NCBI GenBank assembly: GCA_019635965.1
Contig: JAHBYK010000021.1
Span: forward strand, 1-36,865
Source of the DNA: Parvibaculum sp.
GTDB lineage: Bacteria; Pseudomonadota; Alphaproteobacteria; Parvibaculales; Parvibaculaceae
Direction of reading: 5' to 3'
Length of the DNA stretch: 36,865 nucleotides
The notes beneath the pieces are model-generated. The model was not told where the DNA came from. It ran no database searches and saw only the letters and a list, made by a program, of their open reading frames with translations. The position numbers were made by a program, and so were the translations under genes. Positions 8,186-17,060 of the stretch are shown here, one piece after another. Every line of letters starts with the position of its first letter. Position 1 is the stretch's first letter.

Positions 8186-9526
8186 TCAGTTGGTGAACTC
8201 GGGATAGGCTTCGACGCCGATTTCCGCCTTGTCGAGACCGATCATCTCTTCCTCTTCCGAGCAGCGGATGCCGATCGTGAAGCGGAGCGCCAGCCAGAGC
8301 ACGAGGCTCGTCACGGCGACGAAGATGCCGATGGAGATCACGCCCGTCGCCTGAACCGCGAAGCTCGTTTCCGCGTTGGTCAGCGGCACCGCCATGGTGC
8401 CCCAGATGCCGGCAAAGAGATGGACGGGGATTGCGCCCACCACGTCGTCGATGCGGAGCTTGTCGAGCAGCGGAACCGTCAGGACGACAATGATGCCGCC
8501 AACGGCGCCGATGCCGAGTGCCCAGCCAAGCGTCGGCGTGAGCGGTTCGGCGGTGATGGAGACGAGACCGGCCAGGGCACCGTTGAGCGCCATGGTGATG
8601 TCGACCTTCTTGTAGAGGAGCTGCGTCAGGATCATCGCGGCGACCACGCCACCGGCGGCGGCGATCGACGTGTTGATGAAGATCGTCGACACGGCCTGGG
8701 CATCGGCCACGGTTCCGAGCGCGAGCTGGGAGGCGCCGTTGAAGCCGAACCAGCCGAGCCAGAGGATGAAGGTGCCGAGCGTTGCAAGCGGCATGGACGA
8801 GCCGGGGAGCGGGTTCACACCGCCACCCTTCACATACTTGCCGATGCGGGGGCCGAGAATGATGGCGCCCATGAGCGCGGCCCAGCCGCCCGTCGAGTGA
8901 ACGATGGTCGAACCGGCGAAATCGGAGAAGCCCATTTCGCTGAGCCAGCCGCCGCCCCACTGCCAGGCACCCTGAATCGGATAGATGAAGCCGGTCAGGA
9001 AAACCGTGAAGACGAGGAAGGGCCAGAGCTTGATGCGCTCGGCAAGGGTGCCGGACACGATCGAAGCTGCGGTCGCCACGAACACCATCTGGAAGAACCA
9101 GTCGGATGCGGCCGCATAGCCGGTGCCGTCTTCGGCGACGCCACCCGAGTCATCGACGCCCCAAAGCGAGAGCGAGCCGAAATAGCCGCCATCGACGCCG
9201 TCATACATCAGGTTGTAGCCGACGAGGTAGTACATGATGCCGGCAATGGAGAAGAGCGCGATGTTCTTCGTGCATTGCATGGCGACGTTCTTGGAGCGGA
9301 CGAGGCCCGCCTCGAGCATCGCGAAACCGGCCGCCATCCACATGACGAGGAAGCCGCCAATAAGGAAGAGCAGGGTGTTGAAGATATAAGCCGTTTCCGG
9401 CGCGCTCAGAGTAAAGGCCTCTTCGGCCACCTCTTCAATTTCCTGCGCGAATGCAGGCGCGGCCATGGCCAGCAGGCTCATGCCCGCCAGTCCTGCCAGC
9501 CTTGAGTATCGTCCGATCTTGGTCAT
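8186..9526 (-). CDS. amtB: Ammonium transporter AmtB-type, in operon with glnK
   Basis: Inner-membrane ammonium channel of 446 aa. Residues 1-27 form a cleavable signal peptide ending MAAPAFA|QE. About 11 membrane helices follow; the pore histidines are in STIVHSTGGW and IPVHLFAGIWG, with WFGFNGASQL and SGTLAERIKLW also kept. The C-terminal tail RCSEEEEMIGLDKAEIGVE is typical of alphaproteobacterial Amt proteins whose tail meets GlnK. It begins 62 nt after glnK on the same strand; together they form the classic glnK-amtB pair, probably driven by the sigma54 promoter upstream of glnK. Very secure as Amt; the symbol is chosen because of the glnK linkage. Confidence 0.95.
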   Translation of the reverse strand: MTKIGRYSRLAGLAGMSLLAMAAPAFAQEIEEVAEEAFTLSAPETAYIFNTLLFLIGGFLVMWMAAGFAMLEAGLVRSKNVAMQCTKNIALFSIAGIMYYLVGYNLMYDGVDGGYFGSLSLWGVDDSGGVAEDGTGYAAASDWFFQMVFVATAASIVSGTLAERIKLWPFLVFTVFLTGFIYPIQGAWQWGGGWLSEMGFSDFAGSTIVHSTGGWAALMGAIILGPRIGKYVKGGGVNPLPGSSMPLATLGTFILWLGWFGFNGASQLALGTVADAQAVSTIFINTSIAAAGGVVAAMILTQLLYKKVDITMALNGALAGLVSITAEPLTPTLGWALGIGAVGGIIVVLTVPLLDKLRIDDVVGAIPVHLFAGIWGTMAVPLTNAETSFAVQATGVISIGIFVAVTSLVLWLALRFTIGIRCSEEEEMIGLDKAEIGVEAYPEFTN

Positions 9527-9588
9527 AGTTCCTCTCTCGTTCGAGGGTTGCCTTCCCCGTTACCGGAAGAATTCGATCCGTGCAGGGA

Positions 9589-9978
<390 letters not shown>

Positions 9979-10026
9979 TCATCGCCCCTCTCCGGAAATC
10001 GCCAAGCAAGCCATGACCGGACGGAA

Positions 10027-10041
10027 GCAAGCGCCATTCCA
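10027..10041 (-). promoter_or_regulatory. Sigma54 (RpoN) -24/-12 promoter of glnK-amtB
   Basis: The minus strand reads TGGAATGGCGCTTGC: the invariant GG and GC are exactly 10 nt apart and the TTGC -12 element is complete. It lies about 100 nt before the glnK start codon and about 145 bp downstream of the NtrC-type dyad, the usual enhancer-promoter geometry. Confidence 0.72.
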
Positions 10042-10174
10042 CTATCAAGAACCGTGCCGCGTGCAGCGATGCCGAGGGAGCGCGAGAAAACTGCCGAATC
10101 CCGCGCGTTTCGCGCATATCTTGTGCTGCTGCGACGGCGCGCGCGGATGCGCTGCCCGATGAGAAGCGCGGCGA

Positions 10175-10191
10175 TGCACAAATTCTGTGCA
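10175..10191. promoter_or_regulatory. NtrC-type upstream activator site
   Basis: TGCACAAATTCTGTGCA is a 17-bp dyad with the TGCAC-N7-GTGCA arms of known NtrC (NRI) sites such as those at glnA. It is placed about 145 bp upstream of the sigma54 element of glnK. One site is visible; NtrC often uses two, and I see no clear second copy. Confidence 0.65.
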
Positions 10192-10240
10192 AGAGCCCGA
10201 AAGGTCAGCGCACGGAAAATGCGCCTCGCGATCCGCATAT

Positions 10241-10270
10241 GAAAAGGGCGCTCCCGGAGGAGCGCCCTTT
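10241..10270 (-). terminator. Rho-independent terminator after amt paralog 3
   Basis: A 12-bp perfect stem, AAAGGGCGCTCC with GGAGCGCCCTTT, closes a 4-nt loop and leads on the minus strand into TTTTC. It is 27 nt past the stop of the transporter at 10298, separating it from glnK. Confidence 0.82.
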
Positions 10271-10297
10271 CCCGCGTGCAACATGTGTGAGTGCGCG

Positions 10298-11632
10298 TCA
10301 GTGCACCGTTTCGCCGTGCAGGCTGATGTCGAGACCCTCGACTTCCTCCTGCGGCTCGACGCGCAGCCCCATGATCAGGCGCGTCAGCATGAGCAGAATG
10401 AAGGTGCCGATGCCGCAATAGACGATCGTCACGAGAACGCCCTTCACCTGCAGCCAGACCTGGGCCCAGTTGCCGTCGATGGCGCCAAGCGGCGCATCGG
10501 CGCCGGTGATCGCGGCGGTGGCGAAAACGCCCGTCAGGATCGCGCCGACGATGCCGCCGACCGCATGCACGCCGAAGACGTCGAGCGCGTCGTCATAACC
10601 AAGCGCCTTCTTCATGCTCGTCGAAGCGATGAAGCAGATGAGACCCGAGGCAATGCCGATCCAGAATGCACCGAGCGGATTGACGAAACCGGCGGCGGGC
10701 GTGATCGCAACGAGGCCCGCGACAGCGCCGGTCGCAAGGCCGAGCAAGGTCGGCTTCTTGTGGACGAACCATTCGATGGCCATCCAGGCGAGCGCCGCAG
10801 CGGCGGCGGCAACCTGCGTCACAGCCATCGCCATGCCGGCGCGGCCATCGGCGGCGAGCTGCGAGCCTGCATTGAAGCCGAACCAGCCGACCCAGAGCAT
10901 GGCAGCGCCGATCATGGTGAGCACGACGTTGTGCGGCGCCATGTTCTCGGTGCCGAAGCCCTTGCGCGGGCCGAGCACCAGAACCGCGACGAGACCGGCG
11001 ATGCCCGCATTGATATGCACCACGGTGCCGCCCGCGAAATCGAGCACGCCATCAGAACCGAGGAAGCCGCCGCCCCAGACCCAGTGGCAGACCGGCGCAT
11101 AGATGAAGATCGACCAGAGCACCATGAAGACGAGCATGCTCGAGAATTTCATGCGGTCGGCATAGGCGCCGGTGATGAGCGCGGGCGTGATGATCGCGAA
11201 GGTCATCTGGAAGGTCATGAACACACTTTCCGGAATGGTGCCGGAGAGCGCATCGACCGAGAGATTGGCGAGGAAGAAATTGTCGAGATTGCCGATCCAG
11301 GCATTCATCGAGCCGCCATCGCCAAAGGCGAGCGAGTAACCGACCGCCACCCAGACAATGCTCATGAGGGCGGCGAGTACGAAATTCTGCGCCGTCATGG
11401 CGACGACGTTTTTCTTGCGGACCATGCCGCCGTAGAAAAGGGCGAGGCCGGGGATGGTCATCATCAGCACGAGGGCTGTGGCCACGATCATCCAGGCGGT
11501 ATCGCCTGCGCTGAGGGTAGGGGCTTCTTCCTGTGCAAAGGCGGCGCCTGCCGTCGCCGCCCAGGCGAATGGAACCACCGCCGCGCCAATGGCGACCTTG
11601 CGGATCAGGCTCCCTGTGTCGAGGTTGGGCAT
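10298..11632 (-). CDS. Ammonium transporter, classic AmtB type (paralog 3)
   Basis: 444-aa inner-membrane ammonium channel, the closest of the three to the textbook AmtB. The signal peptide ends near AAFAQE (about residue 34). FYGGMVRKKNV, the Phe-gate region MTFQMTFAIITPALITGAYADR, the pore His in DFAGGTVVHINAG and in FGVHAVGG, and WFGFNAGS are all intact. The tail (RVEPQEEVEGLDISLHGE) is the standard GlnK-contacting end. I start it at the ATG at 11632, which has GGAGAG 3 nt upstream; the frame is open to 11713. It has its own terminator, and is divergent from the PQQ dehydrogenase. No sigma54 element was found in front of it. Confidence 0.95.
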   Translation of the reverse strand: MPNLDTGSLIRKVAIGAAVVPFAWAATAGAAFAQEEAPTLSAGDTAWMIVATALVLMMTIPGLALFYGGMVRKKNVVAMTAQNFVLAALMSIVWVAVGYSLAFGDGGSMNAWIGNLDNFFLANLSVDALSGTIPESVFMTFQMTFAIITPALITGAYADRMKFSSMLVFMVLWSIFIYAPVCHWVWGGGFLGSDGVLDFAGGTVVHINAGIAGLVAVLVLGPRKGFGTENMAPHNVVLTMIGAAMLWVGWFGFNAGSQLAADGRAGMAMAVTQVAAAAAALAWMAIEWFVHKKPTLLGLATGAVAGLVAITPAAGFVNPLGAFWIGIASGLICFIASTSMKKALGYDDALDVFGVHAVGGIVGAILTGVFATAAITGADAPLGAIDGNWAQVWLQVKGVLVTIVYCGIGTFILLMLTRLIMGLRVEPQEEVEGLDISLHGETVH

Positions 11633-12036
11633 ATCTCTCTCCATGAAGGCCGGCTCGGGCGCCGGCTTGCCGGCAGGGCCCGCCGTCTCCCGGCGGCAGG
11701 TCCTGACATTCATTTCATCTCAAGAAGTGTGCCGTTGCCCAAATTTTCACTATCCCCCTGAAATATCGAGATATTTTCTGCCGCATCTGCCAATCGTGAA
11801 AGCAAACCCTGCGTTTTCTGACTAAAAATCAGGCGAAATTCAAAAACTGCTCAAAAATTGTGCGGTTTGCCCTCAGGGAGTCAGGCGGCATCGCCTCAGG
11901 ATGCCGCGCGAATTGCCTCATGGGTGGGTTTTCGGGTCTTCGGCCTTGAGCTAGAGTTTTCCAACAAAAAGGCGGAGGAAAGCTCCGCATCCGAGGCACG
12001 CCGCGCGGGGCGCGCATAGCAAGGACGGGGAGGTCC
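11633..12036. other. Divergent promoter region between amt paralog 3 and the PQQ dehydrogenase
   Basis: The 404-bp stretch has no convincing gene. Its middle (about 11730-11870) is unusually AT-rich for this window and holds the 16-bp dyad AAATATCGAGATATTT (11761-11776). A GC-rich hairpin, GCGGCATC-N7-GATGCCGC, lies at 11885-11907, with CCTCAGG appearing in its loop and about 20 bp before it. Both genes presumably start transcription here. No sigma54 or NtrC motif was seen. Confidence 0.55.
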
Positions 12037-14235
12037 ATGGCGGATTTAGCAAAGAATTGGCCCGTGGCGGTGAATGCCGCGGCGGGGCTGGTGCTGGCCG
12101 GGTTCATCGGCTGGCAATTCATTTCGGGCGGGGCCGAGCCGGGGCCGGAGGCCGTCGCCGAGGTTCCTGCGGCTGTCGAGGCGCCGCGCGTTGAAGGCGC
12201 GGTTGGCGTCGATCTCGAACGTATCGTCAATGCGGACAGCGAGCCCGGCAACTGGCTCGCGCATGGCCGCACTTTTGACGAGCAGCGCTTCTCGCCGCTC
12301 GACCAGATCACGGCGGATAATATCGGCCAGCTCTCGCTGGCCTGGTCGACCGACACCTATACGACGCGCGGCCTTGAGGCGACGCCGATCGTGGTCGACG
12401 GCACCATGTATCTGTCGCTCAACTGGGGCATCACCATCGCGGTCGATGCCAAGACCGGCGAGGAGCTCTGGCGCTTCGACCCGGAAGTGCCGGGCGAATG
12501 GGGCCGCTATGGCTGCTGCGACGTCGTCAATCGCGGCGTCGCGGTCTGGAAGGGCCGCGTCTATACGGCGAGTTTCGATGGACGTCTTTTCGCGCTCGAC
12601 GCGAAGGACGGTTCGGTCGTCTGGGAAGTGAACACGATTCCCGGACCGCCCTATACGATCACCGGCGCGCCGCGCGTCTTCAACGACAAGGTCGTGATCG
12701 GCAATGGCGGCGGCGAATATGGCGTGCGCGGCTACATCACCGCCTATGACACCGAAACGGGCGAACAGGTCTGGCGCTTCTTTACGGTGCCGGGCGATCC
12801 GAGCCTGCCGCTCGAGCATCCCGAACTCGAAGCTGCCGTGCCGACCTGGAAGGGCGGCGAATGGTGGAAAGTCGGCGGCGGCGGCACGGCCTGGGACTCG
12901 ATGGTGTTCGAGCCCGAGACCAATACGCTCTTTGTCGGCACGGGCAACGGCTCGCCCTGGACGCGCGAAATCCGTTCGCCCGGCGGCGGCGACAATCTCT
13001 ATCTCTCGTCGATTCTTGCGCTCGACGCGGATACGGGCCGCATGAAGTGGTATTACCAGACGACGCCCGGCGACAACTGGGACTACACCGCCACACAGCC
13101 GCTGATGCTCGCCGATATCGAGATCGACGGAAAGCTGCGCAACGTCATCATGCAGGCGCCGAAGAACGGCTTCTTCTATGTGCTCGACCGCCATACCGGC
13201 GAACTCATCTCGGCAAATCCCTTCTCGACCGTCACATGGGCGAGCCATGTCGATCTCAAGACAGGCCGTCCCGTCGAAACGGGCGAGGGCGAATACCGCG
13301 ACCGTACGGCCTTCGTGCTGCCATCCGCCAATGGTGCGCATAACTGGCATCCGATGGCTTTCCATCCGGGCACCGGCCTCGTCTACATTCCCACGCAGGA
13401 TATCGCCGGCATCTACTCGCTCTCCGAACAGTGGAAGCGCGACGGCGAATATGAAGTGAAGAAGAACTGGTGGAACACCGGCATCGACTGGACCGCCTAT
13501 ATCGACGCGATCAATGCCCTGCCGGAAATTCCGACCGAGAAGGGCTATCTGAAAGCGTGGGATCCGGTGAAGGGCGAGCCGCGCTGGCAGGTGGAATATC
13601 CTGCACCGCTGAATGGCGGCGTGCTTGCGACCGCGGGCAACCTCGTCTTCCAGGGCACGGCGGATGGCTATTTCCATGCCTACAAGGCGGACACGGGCGA
13701 GCGCGTCTGGTCGCAATATATCCAGACCGGCATCGTCGCCGCGCCCGTCACCTATACGGTCGATGGCGAGCAATATGTTGCTGTGCTGGCGGGCTGGGGC
13801 GGCGTCAATATCGTCTCGGGCGATGCGCGCACATCGGCCGCAGCGAAGTATGGCAATGAGGGCCGCCTCATCGCCTTCAAGATCGGCGGCGGCGGGGAAC
13901 TGCCGAAACTCGCGCTGCGCGATCAGTCGATCCCGGAATGGCCGGCGCTCACCGCGTCGGAAGAAGAGATCCGGCATGGTGAGATCGGCTATGCGACCTA
14001 TTGCATGCTCTGCCATGGCGCGCTGGCGATCAGCCCCGGCGTCACGCCCGATCTTCGCCGCATGAACGAGAATGTGCGGGCGATGTTCGACGACATCGTT
14101 CGCGGCGGCGCGCTTTCTGCAAATGGCATGGCGAGCTTTGCCGACCATCTTTCGGAAGAGGATGTGAAGGCGATCAAGTCCTACATCCAGAAGCGCGCCC
14201 TTGAAGACCGCGCGCGGCAGGAAGTCACGAACTGA
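12037..14235 (+). CDS. PQQ-dependent alcohol dehydrogenase with C-terminal cytochrome c domain (quinohemoprotein)
   Basis: Periplasm-facing oxidoreductase of 732 aa that oxidises an alcohol with PQQ and passes electrons to its own heme. Residues 10-28 form a membrane anchor or uncleaved signal. The beta-propeller has tryptophan-docking repeats (for example ALDAKDGSVVWE, AYDTETGEQVWR), the adjacent Cys160-Cys161 disulfide over PQQ, and the catalytic Asp349 in PGDNWDYT. Residue 351 is Thr, not the extra Asp of lanthanide XoxF enzymes, so a calcium enzyme is expected. A single heme c site CMLCH (656-660) and a likely axial Met in ANGMASF follow. GGGGAGG precedes the ATG. No PQQ synthesis or partner cytochrome genes are adjacent, so the substrate is open. 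Confidence 0.92.
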   Translation: MADLAKNWPVAVNAAAGLVLAGFIGWQFISGGAEPGPEAVAEVPAAVEAPRVEGAVGVDLERIVNADSEPGNWLAHGRTFDEQRFSPLDQITADNIGQLSLAWSTDTYTTRGLEATPIVVDGTMYLSLNWGITIAVDAKTGEELWRFDPEVPGEWGRYGCCDVVNRGVAVWKGRVYTASFDGRLFALDAKDGSVVWEVNTIPGPPYTITGAPRVFNDKVVIGNGGGEYGVRGYITAYDTETGEQVWRFFTVPGDPSLPLEHPELEAAVPTWKGGEWWKVGGGGTAWDSMVFEPETNTLFVGTGNGSPWTREIRSPGGGDNLYLSSILALDADTGRMKWYYQTTPGDNWDYTATQPLMLADIEIDGKLRNVIMQAPKNGFFYVLDRHTGELISANPFSTVTWASHVDLKTGRPVETGEGEYRDRTAFVLPSANGAHNWHPMAFHPGTGLVYIPTQDIAGIYSLSEQWKRDGEYEVKKNWWNTGIDWTAYIDAINALPEIPTEKGYLKAWDPVKGEPRWQVEYPAPLNGGVLATAGNLVFQGTADGYFHAYKADTGERVWSQYIQTGIVAAPVTYTVDGEQYVAVLAGWGGVNIVSGDARTSAAAKYGNEGRLIAFKIGGGGELPKLALRDQSIPEWPALTASEEEIRHGEIGYATYCMLCHGALAISPGVTPDLRRMNENVRAMFDDIVRGGALSANGMASFADHLSEEDVKAIKSYIQKRALEDRARQEVTN

Positions 14236-14256
14236 CAAGTTCGGATCGCAAGGAAG

Positions 14257-14284
14257 GGCCCCAGCAGAAATGCCGGGGCCTTTT
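14257..14284 (+). terminator. Rho-independent terminator after the PQQ dehydrogenase
   Basis: GGCCCC-A-GCA, loop GAAA, TGC-C-GGGGCC followed by TTTT. It sits 21 nt after the dehydrogenase stop and touches the end of the convergent amidase gene. Confidence 0.8.
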
Positions 14285-15684
14285 CATTTGAGCAGCCGCT
14301 CGACCGCGAGGGCGAGAGAGAGCAGCCTTTCTTCCGTCCAGGGAGCGCCTTGCAACATGAGGCCGATGGGAAGCCCCCTGTCGTCCTGTCCGCAAGGCAG
14401 CGAAATGGCGCAGAGGCCGAGCTGATTGCCGATCGTCGTGTTGCGCAGCGCAAGCCGGTTTGCACGGCCATAGGCCTCGCCGCCGTCCTGGAGTTCCGCG
14501 ATGGGCGGCGGCGCGATTGCGACGGCAGGCAGGATCACTGCATCTGCGCCCGCTGTTGCCGCGAGATAACGTGCGGCGATCTCCTTCCGCTTCAGGTCGG
14601 CGCGAACGAGATCGCCCGCCATGAGTTTCTCGCCCGCCATCACGCGTTCAAAGACCGGGCGATAGATGAGGCTTTCATTCGCGGCAAGCATACCGCCCCA
14701 TTGCGCATAGGCCTCGGCGACGAGGCGGCTTGCCTTCGGATCCCAGGCGAGGGCGTGAATCTCGTCGAGCGCCGGCAGCGGATGTTCGACGATCCGTGCG
14801 CCCGCGCGGATGAGACGGCGGATCGCATTGTCGAGCGCCGAGCGGATGGGCGGCTCGACGCTTTCCCAGACCACGCCGCCCTGCGGCAGCCAGAAGGTCG
14901 CGCGCGACAGATCGGCGGGATGAAGCGCGCGCGCCTCGCGTCCTTCGAGGAGCGCCAGCAATGCGCTTGCATCCTCCACATCTCGTGCAATCGGCCCCAC
15001 CGTATCGAAGGTCGGCGAAAGCGGCACCGTGCCCGTGAGCGGAAGACGCCCTGCCGTCGTCTTCAGGCCGACAAGCCCGTTCCAGGCGGCGGGGATGCGC
15101 ACCGAACCGCCTGTATCCGTGCCGATGGCGGCGGGTGCGAGGCCCATGGCAACCGAGACGCCGGCGCCTGCGGAGGAGCCGCCCGGCACACGCTCGATCC
15201 GCGCGTCATGCGGATTCGCGGGCGTGCCGAATTTCGGATTGATGCCGAGGCCAGAAAAGGCAAGCTCGGTCATCGCCGTCTTGCCGAGCGCGATACTTCC
15301 CATGCGCGTTGCGCGCGCAAGCACTTCGGCATCCTGCGCCGGAATACGGGACTTGAGCGCGAGCGAGCCCGCCGCCGTCGCCTCGCCCGCGACATCGAAC
15401 AGATCCTTCCAGGAAAGCGGCACGCCATCCAGCGCATGGCGGCGAAGGCCGCGCTGCGCCCGGCCGCTTGCGGCTTCCGCCTCGGCGCGGGCGCGGCGCT
15501 CCAGAAGCCGCACATAGACGCGATTGTCCGGGTCCATGAGGCCCGCACGTTCGAGAAACTCCTCCGTCACCTCGCGCGGATCGGCATGTCCGGCTTCGAT
15601 GGCGCGGCCAAGTTCGAGCGCGGTCAGGCGGAACAATTCGCCGTGGTGGCCGGCCGGGGCGGTGCTGTTCGAGGTCAAGGTCAA
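14284..15684 (-). CDS. Amidase signature family hydrolase
   Basis: 466-aa cytoplasmic hydrolase of the GatA/AtzF-like amidase family, cleaving C-N amide bonds. The Ser-cisSer-Lys triad is complete: Lys93 in PLSWKDLFDV, Ser170 in RVPGGSSAGAG, and Ser194 in GTDTGGSVRIPA, with the usual 24-residue spacing between the serines. There is no GatB or GatC beside it, so it is unlikely to be the tRNA amidotransferase subunit; a catabolic or detoxifying amidase is more likely. It ends 4 nt before the P450 stop on the same strand and starts at the ATG at 15684, only 4 nt downstream of that gene, so the two form an operon. Substrate unknown. Confidence 0.92.
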   Translation of the reverse strand: MTLTSNSTAPAGHHGELFRLTALELGRAIEAGHADPREVTEEFLERAGLMDPDNRVYVRLLERRARAEAEAASGRAQRGLRRHALDGVPLSWKDLFDVAGEATAAGSLALKSRIPAQDAEVLARATRMGSIALGKTAMTELAFSGLGINPKFGTPANPHDARIERVPGGSSAGAGVSVAMGLAPAAIGTDTGGSVRIPAAWNGLVGLKTTAGRLPLTGTVPLSPTFDTVGPIARDVEDASALLALLEGREARALHPADLSRATFWLPQGGVVWESVEPPIRSALDNAIRRLIRAGARIVEHPLPALDEIHALAWDPKASRLVAEAYAQWGGMLAANESLIYRPVFERVMAGEKLMAGDLVRADLKRKEIAARYLAATAGADAVILPAVAIAPPPIAELQDGGEAYGRANRLALRNTTIGNQLGLCAISLPCGQDDRGLPIGLMLQGAPWTEERLLSLALAVERLLK

Positions 15685-15688
15685 TTCC

Positions 15689-16939
15689 TTATTGCCGGAG
15701 CCGCACGGGGAGCGTTTCGAAGCCGCGGAAGGAGGGAAGGTGGCGCCGCTTGCCGGGCTTGCTGCCGCGGCCGATGCCGGGGAAGCGCGCTACGAGTTGT
15801 GCAATGGCGATCTGCGCCTCGAGCCGCGCGAGCGGCGCGCCGAGACACATGCGCGTGCCGCCGCCGAATGATTGATGATGCGTATCCGCCCGCTCGATGT
15901 CGAATTTATGCGGATCGGGATAGACCGCCGGATCGTGATTGGCCGCGGCAAGCGAGGTCGAGATGGAGCGGCCGGCCTCGACCGGGCAACCGCCGATCAC
16001 GATTTCCTGGTGCGGCAGGCGGCCGGAATCGGTGACCGGGCTGTCATAGCGCAGCATCTCCTCGATCGCATTGCCGATAAGCGCCGGGTTGGCGGCGAGC
16101 TTTGCAAGTTCTGCCGGATGTTCGATCAGCGCGTTCACGCCATTGCCGATCAGGTCGGTTGTCGTCACATTGCCTGCCGTCAGCAGCAATGTGCACATGC
16201 TGACGATTTCCTCATTGTCGAGGCCCTTGCCTTCTTCTTCCGCGCGGATCAGGTCGGATATGAGGTCGGTGCCGAGCGCCTTGCGGCGCGCCGCAATCAT
16301 GTCGCGGAAGAACTGACGCATTGCCTCACCCGAGGCCTGAATGCGCGATTTTGTTTCCGCGCTCGCCACCGGATCGAAACCGAGCACAACGTCGTCCGAC
16401 CAGCGCTTGAAATCGTCGCGTCTGTCGAGCGGCACGCCAAGCATTTCGGCGATCACCATGGTTGGCAGGGGGGCAGCAAATGCGGCGATCAGATCGGTTT
16501 CATCCCTGCCTTCCATCGCGTCGAGAAGCTCGGCCGCAATAGCTTCAATGCGGGGCCGCATGGTCTCGACGGCGCGCGGATTGAACGCCTGGCTGACAAG
16601 TCCTCTCAGGCGCTTGTGGTCCGGTTCGTCGGCGAAGATCATCGACGGCGAAAACTGGTCCTCGCTGCCCGCGGGTACGCCGGTGATGAGGCGGACATAG
16701 GAATCCGGCAGGGCATGGCGCGGATCGACATGAAGCCCCTTGTCGCGCAGCACGGCGCGCACATCGTCATGCCGGGTAAGAAACACGCGTCCCAGTTCGC
16801 GGTCCCGGTGCACGGGATCGGCGGCGCGCATCTCGTCAAGGACGCGGTAGAGATCCTCGCGGTATTCCTCGTCAAGCGCGGTCAGGCCGATGCCCGTCCG
16901 GCCCTGTCCGCCGCCCGCTTCTGCCTTCTGTCCGGCCAT
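15689..16939 (-). CDS. Cytochrome P450 (bacterial soluble type)
   Basis: 416-aa soluble monooxygenase needing external ferredoxin and reductase. Heme-thiolate Cys365 is in SFGGGTRMCLGAPLARLE, and the ExxR pair is E294/R297 in EEMLRYDSP. The I-helix reads AGNVTT (255-260): the acidic residue usually before the TT pair is Val, which may alter proton delivery. The heme loop has Arg where many bacterial P450s have His, a common variant. It is first in an operon with the amidase, 4 nt apart, suggesting linked catabolism of an amide-bearing or hydrophobic compound. No redox partner genes lie nearby. It is divergent from the UbiH-like gene. The CYP family cannot be fixed by eye. Confidence 0.93.
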   Translation of the reverse strand: MAGQKAEAGGGQGRTGIGLTALDEEYREDLYRVLDEMRAADPVHRDRELGRVFLTRHDDVRAVLRDKGLHVDPRHALPDSYVRLITGVPAGSEDQFSPSMIFADEPDHKRLRGLVSQAFNPRAVETMRPRIEAIAAELLDAMEGRDETDLIAAFAAPLPTMVIAEMLGVPLDRRDDFKRWSDDVVLGFDPVASAETKSRIQASGEAMRQFFRDMIAARRKALGTDLISDLIRAEEEGKGLDNEEIVSMCTLLLTAGNVTTTDLIGNGVNALIEHPAELAKLAANPALIGNAIEEMLRYDSPVTDSGRLPHQEIVIGGCPVEAGRSISTSLAAANHDPAVYPDPHKFDIERADTHHQSFGGGTRMCLGAPLARLEAQIAIAQLVARFPGIGRGSKPGKRRHLPSFRGFETLPVRLRQ

Positions 16940-17060
16940 ATGGGCCTCCCTTTTCTTCTTGTTCCGGCAAGATTAGACGCTGGCGCCGCCTCAAGTCCAA
17001 TCGGGCCTTGCGTCCATCCGCCGCTTGCCTTTCGGGCCCTCCCGGCCGATCTTCCATGCC

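Noticed and set aside
7829..9505. 558-codon plus-strand open frame opposite amtB
   Set aside because: Antisense to an Amt with signal peptide and pore motifs; highly charged low-complexity translation.
11660..11700. Sigma54 promoter upstream of the amt paralog at 10298
   Set aside because: A GG-N10-GC spacing occurs by chance in the GC-rich sequence, but it lacks the TTGC element and lies next to the start codon.
13081..13089. Lanthanide-dependent (XoxF-like) dehydrogenase
   Set aside because: The catalytic Asp is followed by Tyr-Thr; XoxF-type enzymes need a second Asp at this place.
12046..14238. 730-codon open frame on the minus strand opposite the PQQ dehydrogenase
   Set aside because: It mirrors the plus-strand gene codon by codon, is rich in Arg/Asp/His/Gly typical of antisense of GC-rich codons, and has no recognisable motif.
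14284..15684. GatA subunit of Glu-tRNA amidotransferase
   Set aside because: The triad is shared, but no gatB or gatC is adjacent and the operon partner is a P450.
15689..16939. CYP153-type alkane hydroxylase
   Set aside because: The heme-loop and I-helix signatures do not clearly match CYP153 and there are no ferredoxin/reductase neighbours; only the general P450 call is safe.
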